From assembly GCF_027947595.1 (NCBI RefSeq), contig NZ_CP116257.1, forward strand, positions 1,860,001 to 1,924,000: a DNA stretch of 64,000 nt. Reading direction: 5' to 3'. The DNA comes from Streptomyces lienomycini (GTDB lineage: Bacteria; Actinomycetota; Actinomycetes; Streptomycetales; Streptomycetaceae). Both the position numbers and the translations under genes were made by a program. Of this stretch, positions 1 through 8,381 are shown in pieces. Numbering within the stretch: position 1 is the first letter of the stretch; each line of letters opens with the position of its first letter. A model generated the notes under the pieces. The model searched no databases. It was not told where the DNA came from and worked only from the letters and a program-made list of their open reading frames with translations.

Positions 1-1009
1 TCGCCGCCCGCCGCTCCTCCTGGTAGCTGTCGAGCAGCGCCTCGCGCGGCCCGTGGTGCCAGGCCAGGGCCAGTTTCCAGGCGAGGTTGTCGGCGTCGAG
101 GAGCCCCTCCTCGAGGCCCTGGGTGCCCAGCGCGCCCAACAGGTGGGCGGCGTCCCCGGCGAGGAGCACGCGGCCCACCCGCCAGCGGCGGGCGAGGCGG
201 TGGTGAACCGTGTGGACACCGGTGTCGAGGAGTTCGTAGGCGGGGGTTGAACCGTCGGTCCACCCGGTGAGGGTCTCGCGGACCCGGTTCACCAGCAGTT
301 CGGGCGTGACCAGATCCTTGCCGGGCGGCAGCAGCCAGTCCAGGCGCCACACGCCGTCCGGCAGCGGGCGGCCGACGACCTCGCCGGCCGACGGCCCGGC
401 CGTCCGCCACGGCGGCATCCGGTGCAGCAACGCCTCGTCGGACCAGGGAAGTTCGGTGCGCAGCGCGGCGACGGCGTAGCGTTCCACCGCCGTGCGGCCG
501 GGGAAGCGGATGTCCTGGAGCTTGCGGACGGTGGAGCGCGGGCCGTCGCAGCCGACCAGATAACTGCCGCGCCACCAGGTGCCGGTGGCGCCGCGGGTGT
601 GGGCCGTGACGCCCGACTTCTCCTGCTCGACGGCGTCCAGACGGCTGTCCACCGCGACCTTGACGAGCGGCTCGTGGTCCAGCGCCCCGCGCAGGACCGC
701 GGTCAGCTCGTGCTGGGCGATGTGCAGGGGAGCCGGGTCGGCGTCGTCGAATTCGACCACGCGCGTCACCTGCTTGCGCCGCATCGACCGCCATCCGGCC
801 CAACGGCTGCCCAGCCCCGCCAGCGGGGTGCCGGTCAGCCGCTCGACGAGCGCGACGGCGTCCTCGCGCAGCACGACGGTACGCGCGGGGCGCGGTTCGT
901 CCTTGCCCGGCCCCTCGTCGAGGACGACGCAGGGCACCTCCTGCCGCGCCAGTGCCAGGGCGAGCGTGAGCCCGACGGGCCCCGCTCCGGTGACGATCAC
1001 CGGGTCCAC
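1..1009 (-). CDS. FAD-dependent monooxygenase, 3' part cut by window edge
   Basis: The N-terminal 336 codons are present; the stop lies left of the window. Near residue 6 is a Rossmann FAD-binding stretch with GAGPVG. A CDGPRST motif in mid-protein matches the DG motif of PheA/TetX-type aromatic hydroxylases, and further on comes GDAAHLLGALGTQG followed by DADNLAWKLA, the second FAD contact of this class. This is the PF01494 family: NAD(P)H-dependent hydroxylation of a small aromatic or polyketide-like substrate, which cannot be named. The GTG start at 1009 is chosen because an AGGGGG purine run lies about 9 nt upstream and the FAD strand begins at once. It follows the terminator of gluD, so it is probably its own unit. 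Confidence 0.85.
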   Translation of the reverse strand, partial: MDPVIVTGAGPVGLTLALALARQEVPCVVLDEGPGKDEPRPARTVVLREDAVALVERLTGTPLAGLGSRWAGWRSMRRKQVTRVVEFDDADPAPLHIAQHELTAVLRGALDHEPLVKVAVDSRLDAVEQEKSGVTAHTRGATGTWWRGSYLVGCDGPRSTVRKLQDIRFPGRTAVERYAVAALRTELPWSDEALLHRMPPWRTAGPSAGEVVGRPLPDGVWRLDWLLPPGKDLVTPELLVNRVRETLTGWTDGSTPAYELLDTGVHTVHHRLARRWRVGRVLLAGDAAHLLGALGTQGLEEGLLDADNLAWKLALAWHHGPREALLDSYQEERRAA

Positions 1010-1123
1010 GGCGCGGCGCCCCCTGCCCGTGGCGGTGTCCCGGGGGACGTGAGTGAACAGGACGTTTGAGCAGGGTGCACGGTCACAGAACGTATGCAAC
1101 CTACTGCCGCTGCCCGCGTCAAG

Positions 1124-1161
1124 CGACGGAGGCCGTGGCGATCGCGCCACGGCCTCCGTCG
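1124..1161 (-). terminator. Terminator after gluD
   Basis: A perfect 17-bp stem with a 4-nt ATCG loop lies 34 nt beyond the gluD stop. There is no T-tract, as is normal for Streptomyces terminators. It ends the gluABCD operon before the monooxygenase gene on the same strand. Confidence 0.8.
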
Positions 1162-1194
1162 ACGGTCACCCGAGGTGACCGAGTGTCAGGTGCG

Positions 1195-2082
1195 TCAGAC
1201 CTTGCCGCCGACCCCGGCGTCGGCGGTCTCCACGTCGTCCGCCCTGAGCACCGCGCCGGTCGACTTCTTCGCCCGCCGCAGCCGGCGCTCCAGCCAGCTC
1301 GCGAAGCTCGTGAGAGCGAAGTTCAGCGCGATGTAGATCACGGCGACCACGGTGTAGCTGGCGATCACGTTGGCGCCGTAGTAGCCGCTCATCGTGTTGG
1401 CCGACGCGAGCAGCTCGGGGAAGGTGAGGATCGCGCCACCGAGAGCGGTGTCCTTCAGGATGACGACGAGCTGGCTGACGATGGCCGGCAGCATCGCCGT
1501 GACCGCCTGCGGCAGCAGGATCAGCCGCATGACCTGGCCCTTGCGGAGCCCGATCGCCATCGCGCCCTCGGCCTGGCCCCTGGGAAGGGCCAGGATGCCG
1601 GACCGGACGATCTCGGCGAGGACGGAGGCGTTGTACAGCACCAGGCCGGTGACGACCGCGTAGAGCGGACGGTCGTCCGAGCTGACGTTCGTGTACTCGG
1701 CGAAGAGGGCGAGACCGAAGATCATCAGGACCAGCACGGGGATGGACCGGAAGAACTCGACCACGACCGCGGCCGGCACCCGGACCCACTTGTGGTCGGA
1801 GAGCCGGGCGATGCCCAGTGCGGCGCCGAGCGGCAGCGCGATGACCACCGCGAGGGCCGCGGCCTTCAGCGTGTTCTGCAGACCCGGCCAGATGTACGTC
1901 GACCAGGCCTCGGTGCCGGTGAAGAACGGCTTCCACAGGGCCCACTCCAGCTGACCCTTGTCGTTGAGGGTGCTGAACACCCACCACAGCAGGGCGGCGA
2001 AGACCACCAGGAAGACGACCGTGAGGAGGACGTTGCGCCGCTTGGCGCGGGGTCCCTGCGCGTCGTAGAGGACCGAGCTCAT
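1195..2082 (-). CDS. gluD: Glutamate ABC transporter permease GluD
   Basis: The 295-aa inner-membrane permease belongs to the HisM/polar amino acid family. A first membrane helix lies at about residues 18-37, followed by roughly five more. The cytoplasmic EAA loop reads EIVRSGILALPRGQAEGAMA and is the contact for the ATPase GluA. The ATG overlaps the gluC stop by 4 nt (ATGA), indicating translational coupling. The C-terminus is a hydrophilic, Lys/Arg then acidic tail. It should form the channel with GluC to import glutamate or aspartate. The assignment rests on family motifs and the gluA-B-C-D order typical of actinomycetes. Confidence 0.93.
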   Translation of the reverse strand: MSSVLYDAQGPRAKRRNVLLTVVFLVVFAALLWWVFSTLNDKGQLEWALWKPFFTGTEAWSTYIWPGLQNTLKAAALAVVIALPLGAALGIARLSDHKWVRVPAAVVVEFFRSIPVLVLMIFGLALFAEYTNVSSDDRPLYAVVTGLVLYNASVLAEIVRSGILALPRGQAEGAMAIGLRKGQVMRLILLPQAVTAMLPAIVSQLVVILKDTALGGAILTFPELLASANTMSGYYGANVIASYTVVAVIYIALNFALTSFASWLERRLRRAKKSTGAVLRADDVETADAGVGGKV

Positions 2083-2747
2083 CGCTTCACCGCCACCTTC
2101 TTGCCCACCCAGCCCAGGATCAGGCCGGTCGGCAGCGTCAACACCACGAACACGAGAGCGATGACCGCGGAGATGAGCAGGAGCTGAGCCTCGTTCTCGA
2201 TCATCTCCTTCATCAGCAGCGCCGTCTCCGCCACACCGATGGCGGCGGCGACCGTGGTGTTCTTGATCAGAGCGATCAGCACGTTCGCCAGCGGAACGAC
2301 GGACGAGCGGAAGGCCTGCGGCAGCACCACCAGCCGGAGTACCTGCCCGAAGCTCAGGCCGAGCGCCCGGGCCGCCTCCGCCTGGCCGACCGGCACCGTG
2401 TTGATGCCGGAGCGCAGCGCCTCACACACGAACGACGACGTGTAGAGGATCAGGCCCAGGACGGCGAGCCGGAAGTTGATCGTCTCGAAGTCGTTCCCGC
2501 CGCCGAGGGTGACCCCCAGCGTCTGGCTCAGTCCCAGCGACGCGAACAGAATGATCACGGTCAGCGGGATGTTCCGCACGATGTTCACGTACGCGGTCCC
2601 GAAACCACGCATCAACGGCACCGGGCCGACCCGCATGGCGGCCAGCATGGTGCCCCAGATCAGCGAGCCGACGGCCGAGAGCACAGCGAGCTGCACTGTC
2701 GTCCAGACGGCACCCGCCAGGTCGTAATCCTGAAGAAAGTCGAACAC
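2079..2747 (-). CDS. gluC: Glutamate ABC transporter permease GluC
   Basis: This 222-aa membrane permease is the partner of GluD. It has about five hydrophobic helices and a conserved EAA loop (EALRSGINTVPVGQAEAARA), which binds the ATPase. It is shorter than GluD, as usual for GluC/HisQ-like subunits. It lies 84 nt downstream of gluB, and that gap holds a strong stem-loop likely to lower its expression relative to the binding protein. Its stop overlaps the gluD start. Confidence 0.93.
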   Translation of the reverse strand: MFDFLQDYDLAGAVWTTVQLAVLSAVGSLIWGTMLAAMRVGPVPLMRGFGTAYVNIVRNIPLTVIILFASLGLSQTLGVTLGGGNDFETINFRLAVLGLILYTSSFVCEALRSGINTVPVGQAEAARALGLSFGQVLRLVVLPQAFRSSVVPLANVLIALIKNTTVAAAIGVAETALLMKEMIENEAQLLLISAVIALVFVVLTLPTGLILGWVGKKVAVKR

Positions 2748-2785
2748 GATCTCCCGCGCTTCCGCGTGTAGGGATGCCCGCCCCG

Positions 2786-2815
2786 GTGCGCCGCCCCCGT
2801 CCGGGGGCGGCGCAC
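2786..2815 (-). terminator. Stem-loop between gluB and gluC (partial terminator)
   Basis: A perfect 14-bp GC-rich stem closes around a 2-nt loop 17 nt after the gluB stop, inside the operon. In binding-protein operons such hairpins usually stabilise the upstream mRNA or end part of the transcripts, so that binding protein exceeds permease. That role is inferred here. Confidence 0.75.
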
Positions 2816-2831
2816 TCCGTCAGGCCCGGCC

Positions 2832-3671
2832 TCAGCTCTTGATGTCGCCGATCTTCGGCGCCGGCTCGTTCTTGTAGTTGGCCGGGCCGAAGTTGTCCTT
2901 CACGGCCTTGTCCCAGGCGCCGTCCGCGACCATGGCCTCGAGCGCGTCGTTGATCTTGTTCTTGAGGTCGCTGCCCTTCTTGACGCCGATGCCGTAGTTC
3001 TCGTTCGTCAGCTTGAAGCCGCCGAGCTTGAACTTGCCCTTGAACTGCGACTGGGAGGCGTAACCGGCGAGGATCGAGTCGTCGGTGGTCAGCGCGTCGA
3101 TGGCGCCGTTCTGCAGACCGGGCAGGCAGGCCGAGTACGTCGGGTACGGCTGCAGCTGCGCCTTGGGAGCGAGCTTGTCCTTGATGTTCTGGGCCGAGGT
3201 CGAGCCGGTGACCGAGCAGAGCTTCGCCTCGTTCAGGTCCTCCGGCGACTTGATCTTGTCGTCGTCGGCGCGGACCAGTACGTCCTGGTGGGCGAGCAGG
3301 TAGGGACCGGCGAAGTCGACCTTCTCCTGGCGGCTCGGGGTGATCGAGTAGGTGGCGGCGATGAAGTCGACGTCGCCGCGCTGGAGCATGGTCTCGCGGT
3401 CGGCGCTCTTCGACTCCTTCCACTCGATCTGGTCCTCGGTGTAGCCGAGCTTCTTGGCGACGTACGTGGCGATGTCCACGTCGAAGCCCTCGTACCCGTC
3501 GGGGGTCTTCTGGCCGAGGCCCGGCTGGTCGAACTTGATGCCGATGGTGATCTTCTTGCCGCCACCGGAGGAGCCGCTGTCGCCGCTGTCGTCGTCGCTG
3601 CCGCACGCGGTGGCGGCGAGGGCGAGGGCGAGGACGGTGGCCGAGGCGGCGGTGACCTTGCGGAGCTTCAT
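2832..3671 (-). CDS. gluB: Glutamate-binding lipoprotein GluB
   Basis: This 279-aa extracytoplasmic solute-binding protein (SBP_bac_3 family) has a basic N-terminus, a hydrophobic core and lipobox-like TAC with Cys23, so the mature protein should be lipid-anchored. The mature N-terminus is an Asp/Ser/Gly-rich linker. Later motifs such as GYEGFDVDIA, TYSITPSRQEKVDFAGPYL and ALTTDDSILAGY are the ligand pocket and hinge signatures of Glu/Asp/Gln-binding proteins. ATG 3671 is preferred over ATG 3680 because the AAAGGA ribosome site abuts the latter but is about 8 nt from 3671. The frame stays open far upstream, but that part is not coding. Confidence 0.93.
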   Translation of the reverse strand: MKLRKVTAASATVLALALAATACGSDDDSGDSGSSGGGKKITIGIKFDQPGLGQKTPDGYEGFDVDIATYVAKKLGYTEDQIEWKESKSADRETMLQRGDVDFIAATYSITPSRQEKVDFAGPYLLAHQDVLVRADDDKIKSPEDLNEAKLCSVTGSTSAQNIKDKLAPKAQLQPYPTYSACLPGLQNGAIDALTTDDSILAGYASQSQFKGKFKLGGFKLTNENYGIGVKKGSDLKNKINDALEAMVADGAWDKAVKDNFGPANYKNEPAPKIGDIKS

Positions 3672-3680
3672 GGTGAACAT

Positions 3681-3874
3681 CCTTTGGCTTTGGTCCAGCT
3701 GAGATCGAGCTGCGATCGGACGGTCGGGGGACCGGGCGATCAGGCGATCAGACGATCGGGTGCGGCCGTCGGGAGTGGGCCGCCGGGGCGGCCGGCGCGA
3801 GGCGCCGGAGCCGCTCCGAAGTCTCAGAGGTGTATCTCGGTGACGCGTCTCGCTGACGCGTCTCGTGGTGCGTC
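3681..3874. repeat. gluA-gluB spacer with short tandem repeats
   Basis: The 194-nt spacer between gluA and gluB holds two repeat clusters. At 3736-3759 are 8-nt units GCGATCAG, GCGATCAG and ACGATCGG. At 3841-3879 is a 13-nt unit beginning TGACGCGTCTCG, present twice almost exactly and a third time degenerately, the last copy overlapping the gluA stop codon. A GC-rich inverted segment lies between them around 3780-3812. No gene is seen. It could be a processing or stability element between the ATPase and binding-protein cistrons. Confidence 0.6.
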
Positions 3875-4651
<777 letters not shown>

Positions 4652-4953
4652 CGCTCTCGGGCTCCGTCCTCCTGGGTTTCGCAGGACAGTAGTGACCTCG
4701 GACACCCCGCGTCTCTACATCTGAGCGAGATCTGAGCATCACGATCCGATAGCAATCGGACACGAGTCGTAGCACTTGTGACCTGGGCGCATATCGGCCG
4801 GATAACTTCGAGCGGCCGTGACCGGAACCCTCTTGACGCCGTCCCCGTCCATCGGCGTCACTGCACAGGACGCACGCGCGCGTGCCCGTGCTTTCGCCCG
4901 TCCCGATTTCTACCCGCGCCGAGCGTACGGCCGATGAACCGAAGGGAGCCCGG
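4652..4953. promoter_or_regulatory. gluA-gluR divergent control region
   Basis: The 302-nt gap between divergent starts holds two candidate operator elements. A direct repeat ATCTGAGC lies at 4719-4726 and 4730-4737, 11 nt apart (one helical turn), which suits head-to-tail binding by an OmpR-family dimer. A perfect inverted repeat TCCGAT-AGCA-ATCGGA lies at 4745-4760. In S. coelicolor, GluR is reported to activate gluABCD from this interval. Assigning these exact sites to GluR is inference. Confidence 0.55.
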
Positions 4954-5652
4954 ATGAGACTGCTGCTCGTCGAGGACGACAACCACGTGGCCGCCGCCCT
5001 GTCCGCGATCCTGGCCCGGCACGGTTTCGACGTCACCCACGCGCGCAGCGGCGAGGAAGCCCTCCAGGCGCTCGTCCCTGAGGTCGACGGCTTCGGCGTC
5101 GTCCTGCTCGACCTGGGCCTGCCCGACCAGGACGGCTACGAGGTCTGCGGCAAGATCCGCAAGCGCACCAGCACCCCGGTCATCATGGTCACCGCGCGCT
5201 CCGACGTCCGCTCCCGCATCCACGGCCTCAACCTCGGCGCCGACGACTACGTGGTCAAGCCGTACGACACCGGGGAACTGCTCGCCCGGATCCACGCCGT
5301 CAGCCGGCGCACCGTCCACGAGGACGCCACCGGCAGCACCGAGACCGTGGTGCGCCTCGGCACGGTGCGCATCGAACTGCCGACCCGCCAGGTGAGCGTC
5401 GACGGCTCGGTGGTCCAGCTCACGCGCAAGGAGTTCGATCTGCTCGCCCTGCTCGCCCAGCGCCCCGGCGTCGTCTTCCGCCGCGAACAGATCATCAGCG
5501 AGGTCTGGCGCACCAGTTGGGAGGGGACCGGACGCACCCTGGAGGTGCACGTCGCCTCCCTGCGCTCCAAGCTGCACATGCCCGCGCTGATCGAGACCGT
5601 CCGCGGCGTCGGCTACCGCCTCGTCGCCCCCACGGGCAGCGGGGCCGGGTGA
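4954..5652 (+). CDS. gluR: OmpR-family response regulator GluR
   Basis: The 232-aa response regulator has a receiver domain at residues 1-115 with acidic pocket E7/D8/D9, phospho-acceptor D53 in LLDLGLPD and K102 in VVKPYD. A winged-helix DNA-binding domain spans about 135-225, with the RKEFDLLALL and VEVHVASLRSKL motifs. ATG 4954 has GAAGGGAG about 6 nt upstream; a possible upstream extension to 4882 is not domain-like. It overlaps gluK by 4 nt (GTGA). Sitting divergent from gluA, it should control glutamate uptake, as described for GluR-GluK in S. coelicolor. Confidence 0.9.
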   Translation: MRLLLVEDDNHVAAALSAILARHGFDVTHARSGEEALQALVPEVDGFGVVLLDLGLPDQDGYEVCGKIRKRTSTPVIMVTARSDVRSRIHGLNLGADDYVVKPYDTGELLARIHAVSRRTVHEDATGSTETVVRLGTVRIELPTRQVSVDGSVVQLTRKEFDLLALLAQRPGVVFRREQIISEVWRTSWEGTGRTLEVHVASLRSKLHMPALIETVRGVGYRLVAPTGSGAG

Positions 5653-7094
5653 GTACACGCCTGCTTCCGCTGCTCATCGTCCTGATGGCGGCCGTCCTGC
5701 TCGCGCTCGGCGTTCCGCTCGGCGTCAGCGTCGCCCGCGCGGAGCAGCAGAAGGTCGTCATCGACCGCATCGACGACACGGCACGCTTCGCCGCACTCGC
5801 CCAGTTCGTCACCGAGGACGTGCCGGGCGGCTCGCGCCGGACGAACACCGACGAACGCCTGGAAACCCTGCAGACCGAGCTGACCAGCTACTACGAGGTC
5901 TACGGAATCAAGGCGGGCGTCTTCTACCGCAACCACATCCCGATGGCCAACGCCCCGACGACGTGGTTCCTGCCGCAGACCGGCGAGGTCCGCGACTCCT
6001 TCGACGAGGCGTTGCTCAGCCGCCGCAGCCACGACCCCCAGCAGGTGTGGCCCTGGCAGGACGGCCGGCTCGTGGTGGCCTCGCCGGTCATCCGGGACGG
6101 CGACGTGGTCGCCGTCGTGGTCACCGAGTCGCCGACGGACTCCACGCGGTCGCGGACCCTGCGCGGCTGGCTGGTCATCGCCGCCGGGGAGTTCGCCGCG
6201 ATGCTGCTCGCCGTCGGCGCCGCGCTCCGGCTGACGGGCTGGGTGCTCAAGCCGGTCCGCGTGCTGGACGCCACCACCCACGACATAGCCACCGGGCGGC
6301 TCAAGTCCCGCGTCGCGCCGTCCGGGGGGCCGCCGGAACTCAGACGGCTGGCCGGATCGTTCAACGAGATGGCCGACCACGTGGAGGACGTGCTCGAACA
6401 GCAGCGCGCCTTCGTCGCCGACGCCTCGCACCAGCTGCGCAACCCCCTCGCCGCGCTGCTGCTGCGCATCGAGCTGCTCGCCCTCGAACTGCCCGAGGGC
6501 AACGCGGAGATCGCCTCGGTCCAGGCCGAGGGCAAGCGGCTCGCCCGGGTCCTGGACGACCTGCTCGACCTGGCGCTGGCCGAGCACAGCCAGGCCGACC
6601 TGCAGGTCACCGACGTCGGCGCGCTGGCGGCCGAGCGGGTGGCGTCCTGGGCACCCACGGCCGACGCCAAGGGCGTACGGCTCATCGGCGACTGCCCGCC
6701 GACCACGGGCTGGGCCGACCCGGTGACGCTCTCCAGCGCCCTGGACGCGGTCATCGACAACGCCGTGAAGTTCACGCCGCGCGAGGAGACCGTCCGGGTC
6801 GAGGTGGCCTCCACCGGGGACGCCGTCACGGTCGTCGTCACCGACAACGGCCCCGGGCTCACCGACGACGAGCTCGCGCGCGTGGGCGACCGCTTCTGGC
6901 GCAGCGGGCGGCACCAGAACGTCAAGGGCTCGGGGCTGGGCCTGTCGATCAGCCGGGCGCTGCTCGCCGCGGGCGACGGCTCGGTCTCCTTCGACCACCA
7001 CGCGCCGCACGGCCTGGCGGTGACGGTCACGGTGCCCAGGACCGGTACGGCGCCCAAGGAGCCGGAGCGGCCCTACGGCTTGACCGACCGGTAG
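5649..7094 (+). CDS. gluK: Glutamate sensor histidine kinase GluK
   Basis: The 481-aa membrane kinase has a first membrane helix at about residues 5-27, an extracytoplasmic sensor of about 150 residues, a second helix at about 172-195, a HAMP linker, and the phosphorylation site DASHQLRNPLAAL with His261. The ATPase domain follows with N box (DNAVKFTP), DNGPG and GSGLGLS. It starts with GTG inside the gluR stop. The last 22 nt overlap, antisense, the end of the TAXI protein gene. The partner assignment is secure from coupling; the ligand (glutamate) is from the known S. coelicolor system and the gluABCD context. Confidence 0.9.
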   Translation: MSTRLLPLLIVLMAAVLLALGVPLGVSVARAEQQKVVIDRIDDTARFAALAQFVTEDVPGGSRRTNTDERLETLQTELTSYYEVYGIKAGVFYRNHIPMANAPTTWFLPQTGEVRDSFDEALLSRRSHDPQQVWPWQDGRLVVASPVIRDGDVVAVVVTESPTDSTRSRTLRGWLVIAAGEFAAMLLAVGAALRLTGWVLKPVRVLDATTHDIATGRLKSRVAPSGGPPELRRLAGSFNEMADHVEDVLEQQRAFVADASHQLRNPLAALLLRIELLALELPEGNAEIASVQAEGKRLARVLDDLLDLALAEHSQADLQVTDVGALAAERVASWAPTADAKGVRLIGDCPPTTGWADPVTLSSALDAVIDNAVKFTPREETVRVEVASTGDAVTVVVTDNGPGLTDDELARVGDRFWRSGRHQNVKGSGLGLSISRALLAAGDGSVSFDHHAPHGLAVTVTVPRTGTAPKEPERPYGLTDR

Positions 7095-8068
7095 TAGCGC
7101 CGGGCGCCCTCGTGCAGTTCCAGCGGGTCGGTGTAGATCGCCGTACGCAGGTCGACCAGCTGGGCGGAGTGGACGTGCGCCCCGATGCCGTCGCGGCTGT
7201 CGAGGACGGTCCGGGTCAGCCACTCGGTGAGCCGGGGATCGACGTCCGCGCGGGTCACCAGCAGGTTGGACACCGCCATGGTGGGCACCACGGCGCCGTT
7301 CTGCACGGTCGGATACGCGGACTCCGGCATGTTGGTGGTGCGGTAGTAGCGGGTCGCGCCACCGGACTCGTGCAGCTCCGTGACGAGGTCGTCGCCGATC
7401 GGCACGAACCGGAAGGCGGATTTCTCCGCGATCTGCTTGAGACCGTCCGTCGGCACGCCGCCCGACCAGAAGAACGCGTCGAGCTCGTCGCCCAGCCGCC
7501 CCGGACCGGTGTCGATCCCGTCCGCGCGGGGCGTGATGTCCGTCTCCGGATCGATGCCCACGGCCTTGAGCAGCCGGGTGGCTATCAGCCGTACGCCGGA
7601 GTTGGGCAGCCCTATCGCCACCCGCTTGCCGCGCAGGTCGGCGACCGACTGGATGTCCGAGTCACTCGGCACGACGAGCTGGACGTAGTCGTCGTAGAGG
7701 CGGGTGACACCGCGCAGGCTATCGGCGCCGGGGCCTCCGGCGAGCTTGTACGTCTCGACGGCGTCGGCCGCGGCGATGGTGAAGTCGGCCTCCCCGGACG
7801 CCACCCGCTCGACGTTCTCCTGCGAGCCCGCGCTGGTCATCAGCCGCACCTCCAGGCCTGGCATGTCCCTGCGCAGCTCGGTGCGCAGCAGCTCGCCGTA
7901 CTTCTGGTAGACGCCGGCGCGGGTGCCCGTGCTGAACGTGATCGTCCCGCTCGGCGGCTTCTCGCCCAGGGGCAGCAGCCACCACAGCAGCAGCCCGAGC
8001 ACGACGGCACCGGCCACCGCGCCCTGGACGGCCCGGCGCCTGCCGATACGGGAGAGCAGCGTGGACAT
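7073..8068 (-). CDS. TAXI-family solute-binding protein, membrane anchored
   Basis: The 331-aa protein has an uncleaved-looking signal anchor (Arg-rich, then hydrophobic residues 13-35). The body shows TAXI signatures: ITFSTGTRAGVYQKYGELL, TSAGSQENVERVASGEADF, DLRGKRVAIGLPNSG and a late Trp in DAFFWSGGVP. TAXI proteins normally deliver glutamate-like acids to fused TRAP permeases, but no TRAP permease gene is in reach, so this one is an orphan. The ATG at 8068 has AGGA about 8 nt upstream; GTG 8092 is an alternative. It converges on gluK with a 22-nt overlap. It may present a ligand to GluK, but that is speculation from position. Confidence 0.85.
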   Translation of the reverse strand: MSTLLSRIGRRRAVQGAVAGAVVLGLLLWWLLPLGEKPPSGTITFSTGTRAGVYQKYGELLRTELRRDMPGLEVRLMTSAGSQENVERVASGEADFTIAAADAVETYKLAGGPGADSLRGVTRLYDDYVQLVVPSDSDIQSVADLRGKRVAIGLPNSGVRLIATRLLKAVGIDPETDITPRADGIDTGPGRLGDELDAFFWSGGVPTDGLKQIAEKSAFRFVPIGDDLVTELHESGGATRYYRTTNMPESAYPTVQNGAVVPTMAVSNLLVTRADVDPRLTEWLTRTVLDSRDGIGAHVHSAQLVDLRTAIYTDPLELHEGARRYYRSVKP

Positions 8069-8319
8069 GCGCCCGATCCTGCCAGCCCGCACCCGTGCTG
8101 ACCAGGGCCGGGCTCACACGGCGATGCCGGACAGGCGGCGGCGGGCCCGACGGGTCCAGCGGCTCGGCCACGAAGACGCCGCGCGCCCCGGATCCCGACG
8201 GGTCCCGGCCCGGCTCCGTCGGGCCGCGACCCGCGGCCTGGGCTCCGTCGTGCGGCTACGCGCGCGTCCGGGTTGGGCGTGCGACGGCCCGCGCCCCGGT
8301 CACGCCCGCTGTCGATGCG
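8069..8319. other. Intergenic, no gene seen
   Basis: This GC-rich spacer lies between the TAXI gene start and the antiporter terminator. Frames are open on both strands but lack ribosome sites and recognisable protein. A hairpin formed by CCCGACGG (about 8206) and CCGTCGGG (about 8228) is the only structure noted. It should hold the TAXI promoter. Confidence 0.5.
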
Positions 8320-8349
8320 ACGACCCCGGCGCTCGGGCGCCGGGGTCGT
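8320..8349 (-). terminator. Terminator after the antiporter operon
   Basis: A perfect 13-bp stem with TCGG loop lies 33 nt beyond the stop of the KefB-like gene. Confidence 0.8.
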
Positions 8350-8381
8350 GAGGGCAGCGGGCAGGGCCGGGTGGGGTGGGG

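Noticed and set aside
53..2187. Plus-strand frames over the first 2 kb
   Set aside because: They are shadows of the monooxygenase and gluD, which show clear motifs on the minus strand.
4882..4953. Upstream start for gluR (24 extra residues)
   Set aside because: The receiver domain begins at MRLLLVEDD with a good ribosome site. The extension overlaps the control region.
8069..8319. Minus-strand frame upstream of the TAXI gene
   Set aside because: Pro/Arg-rich with no ribosome site, and it runs into the TAXI gene in another frame.
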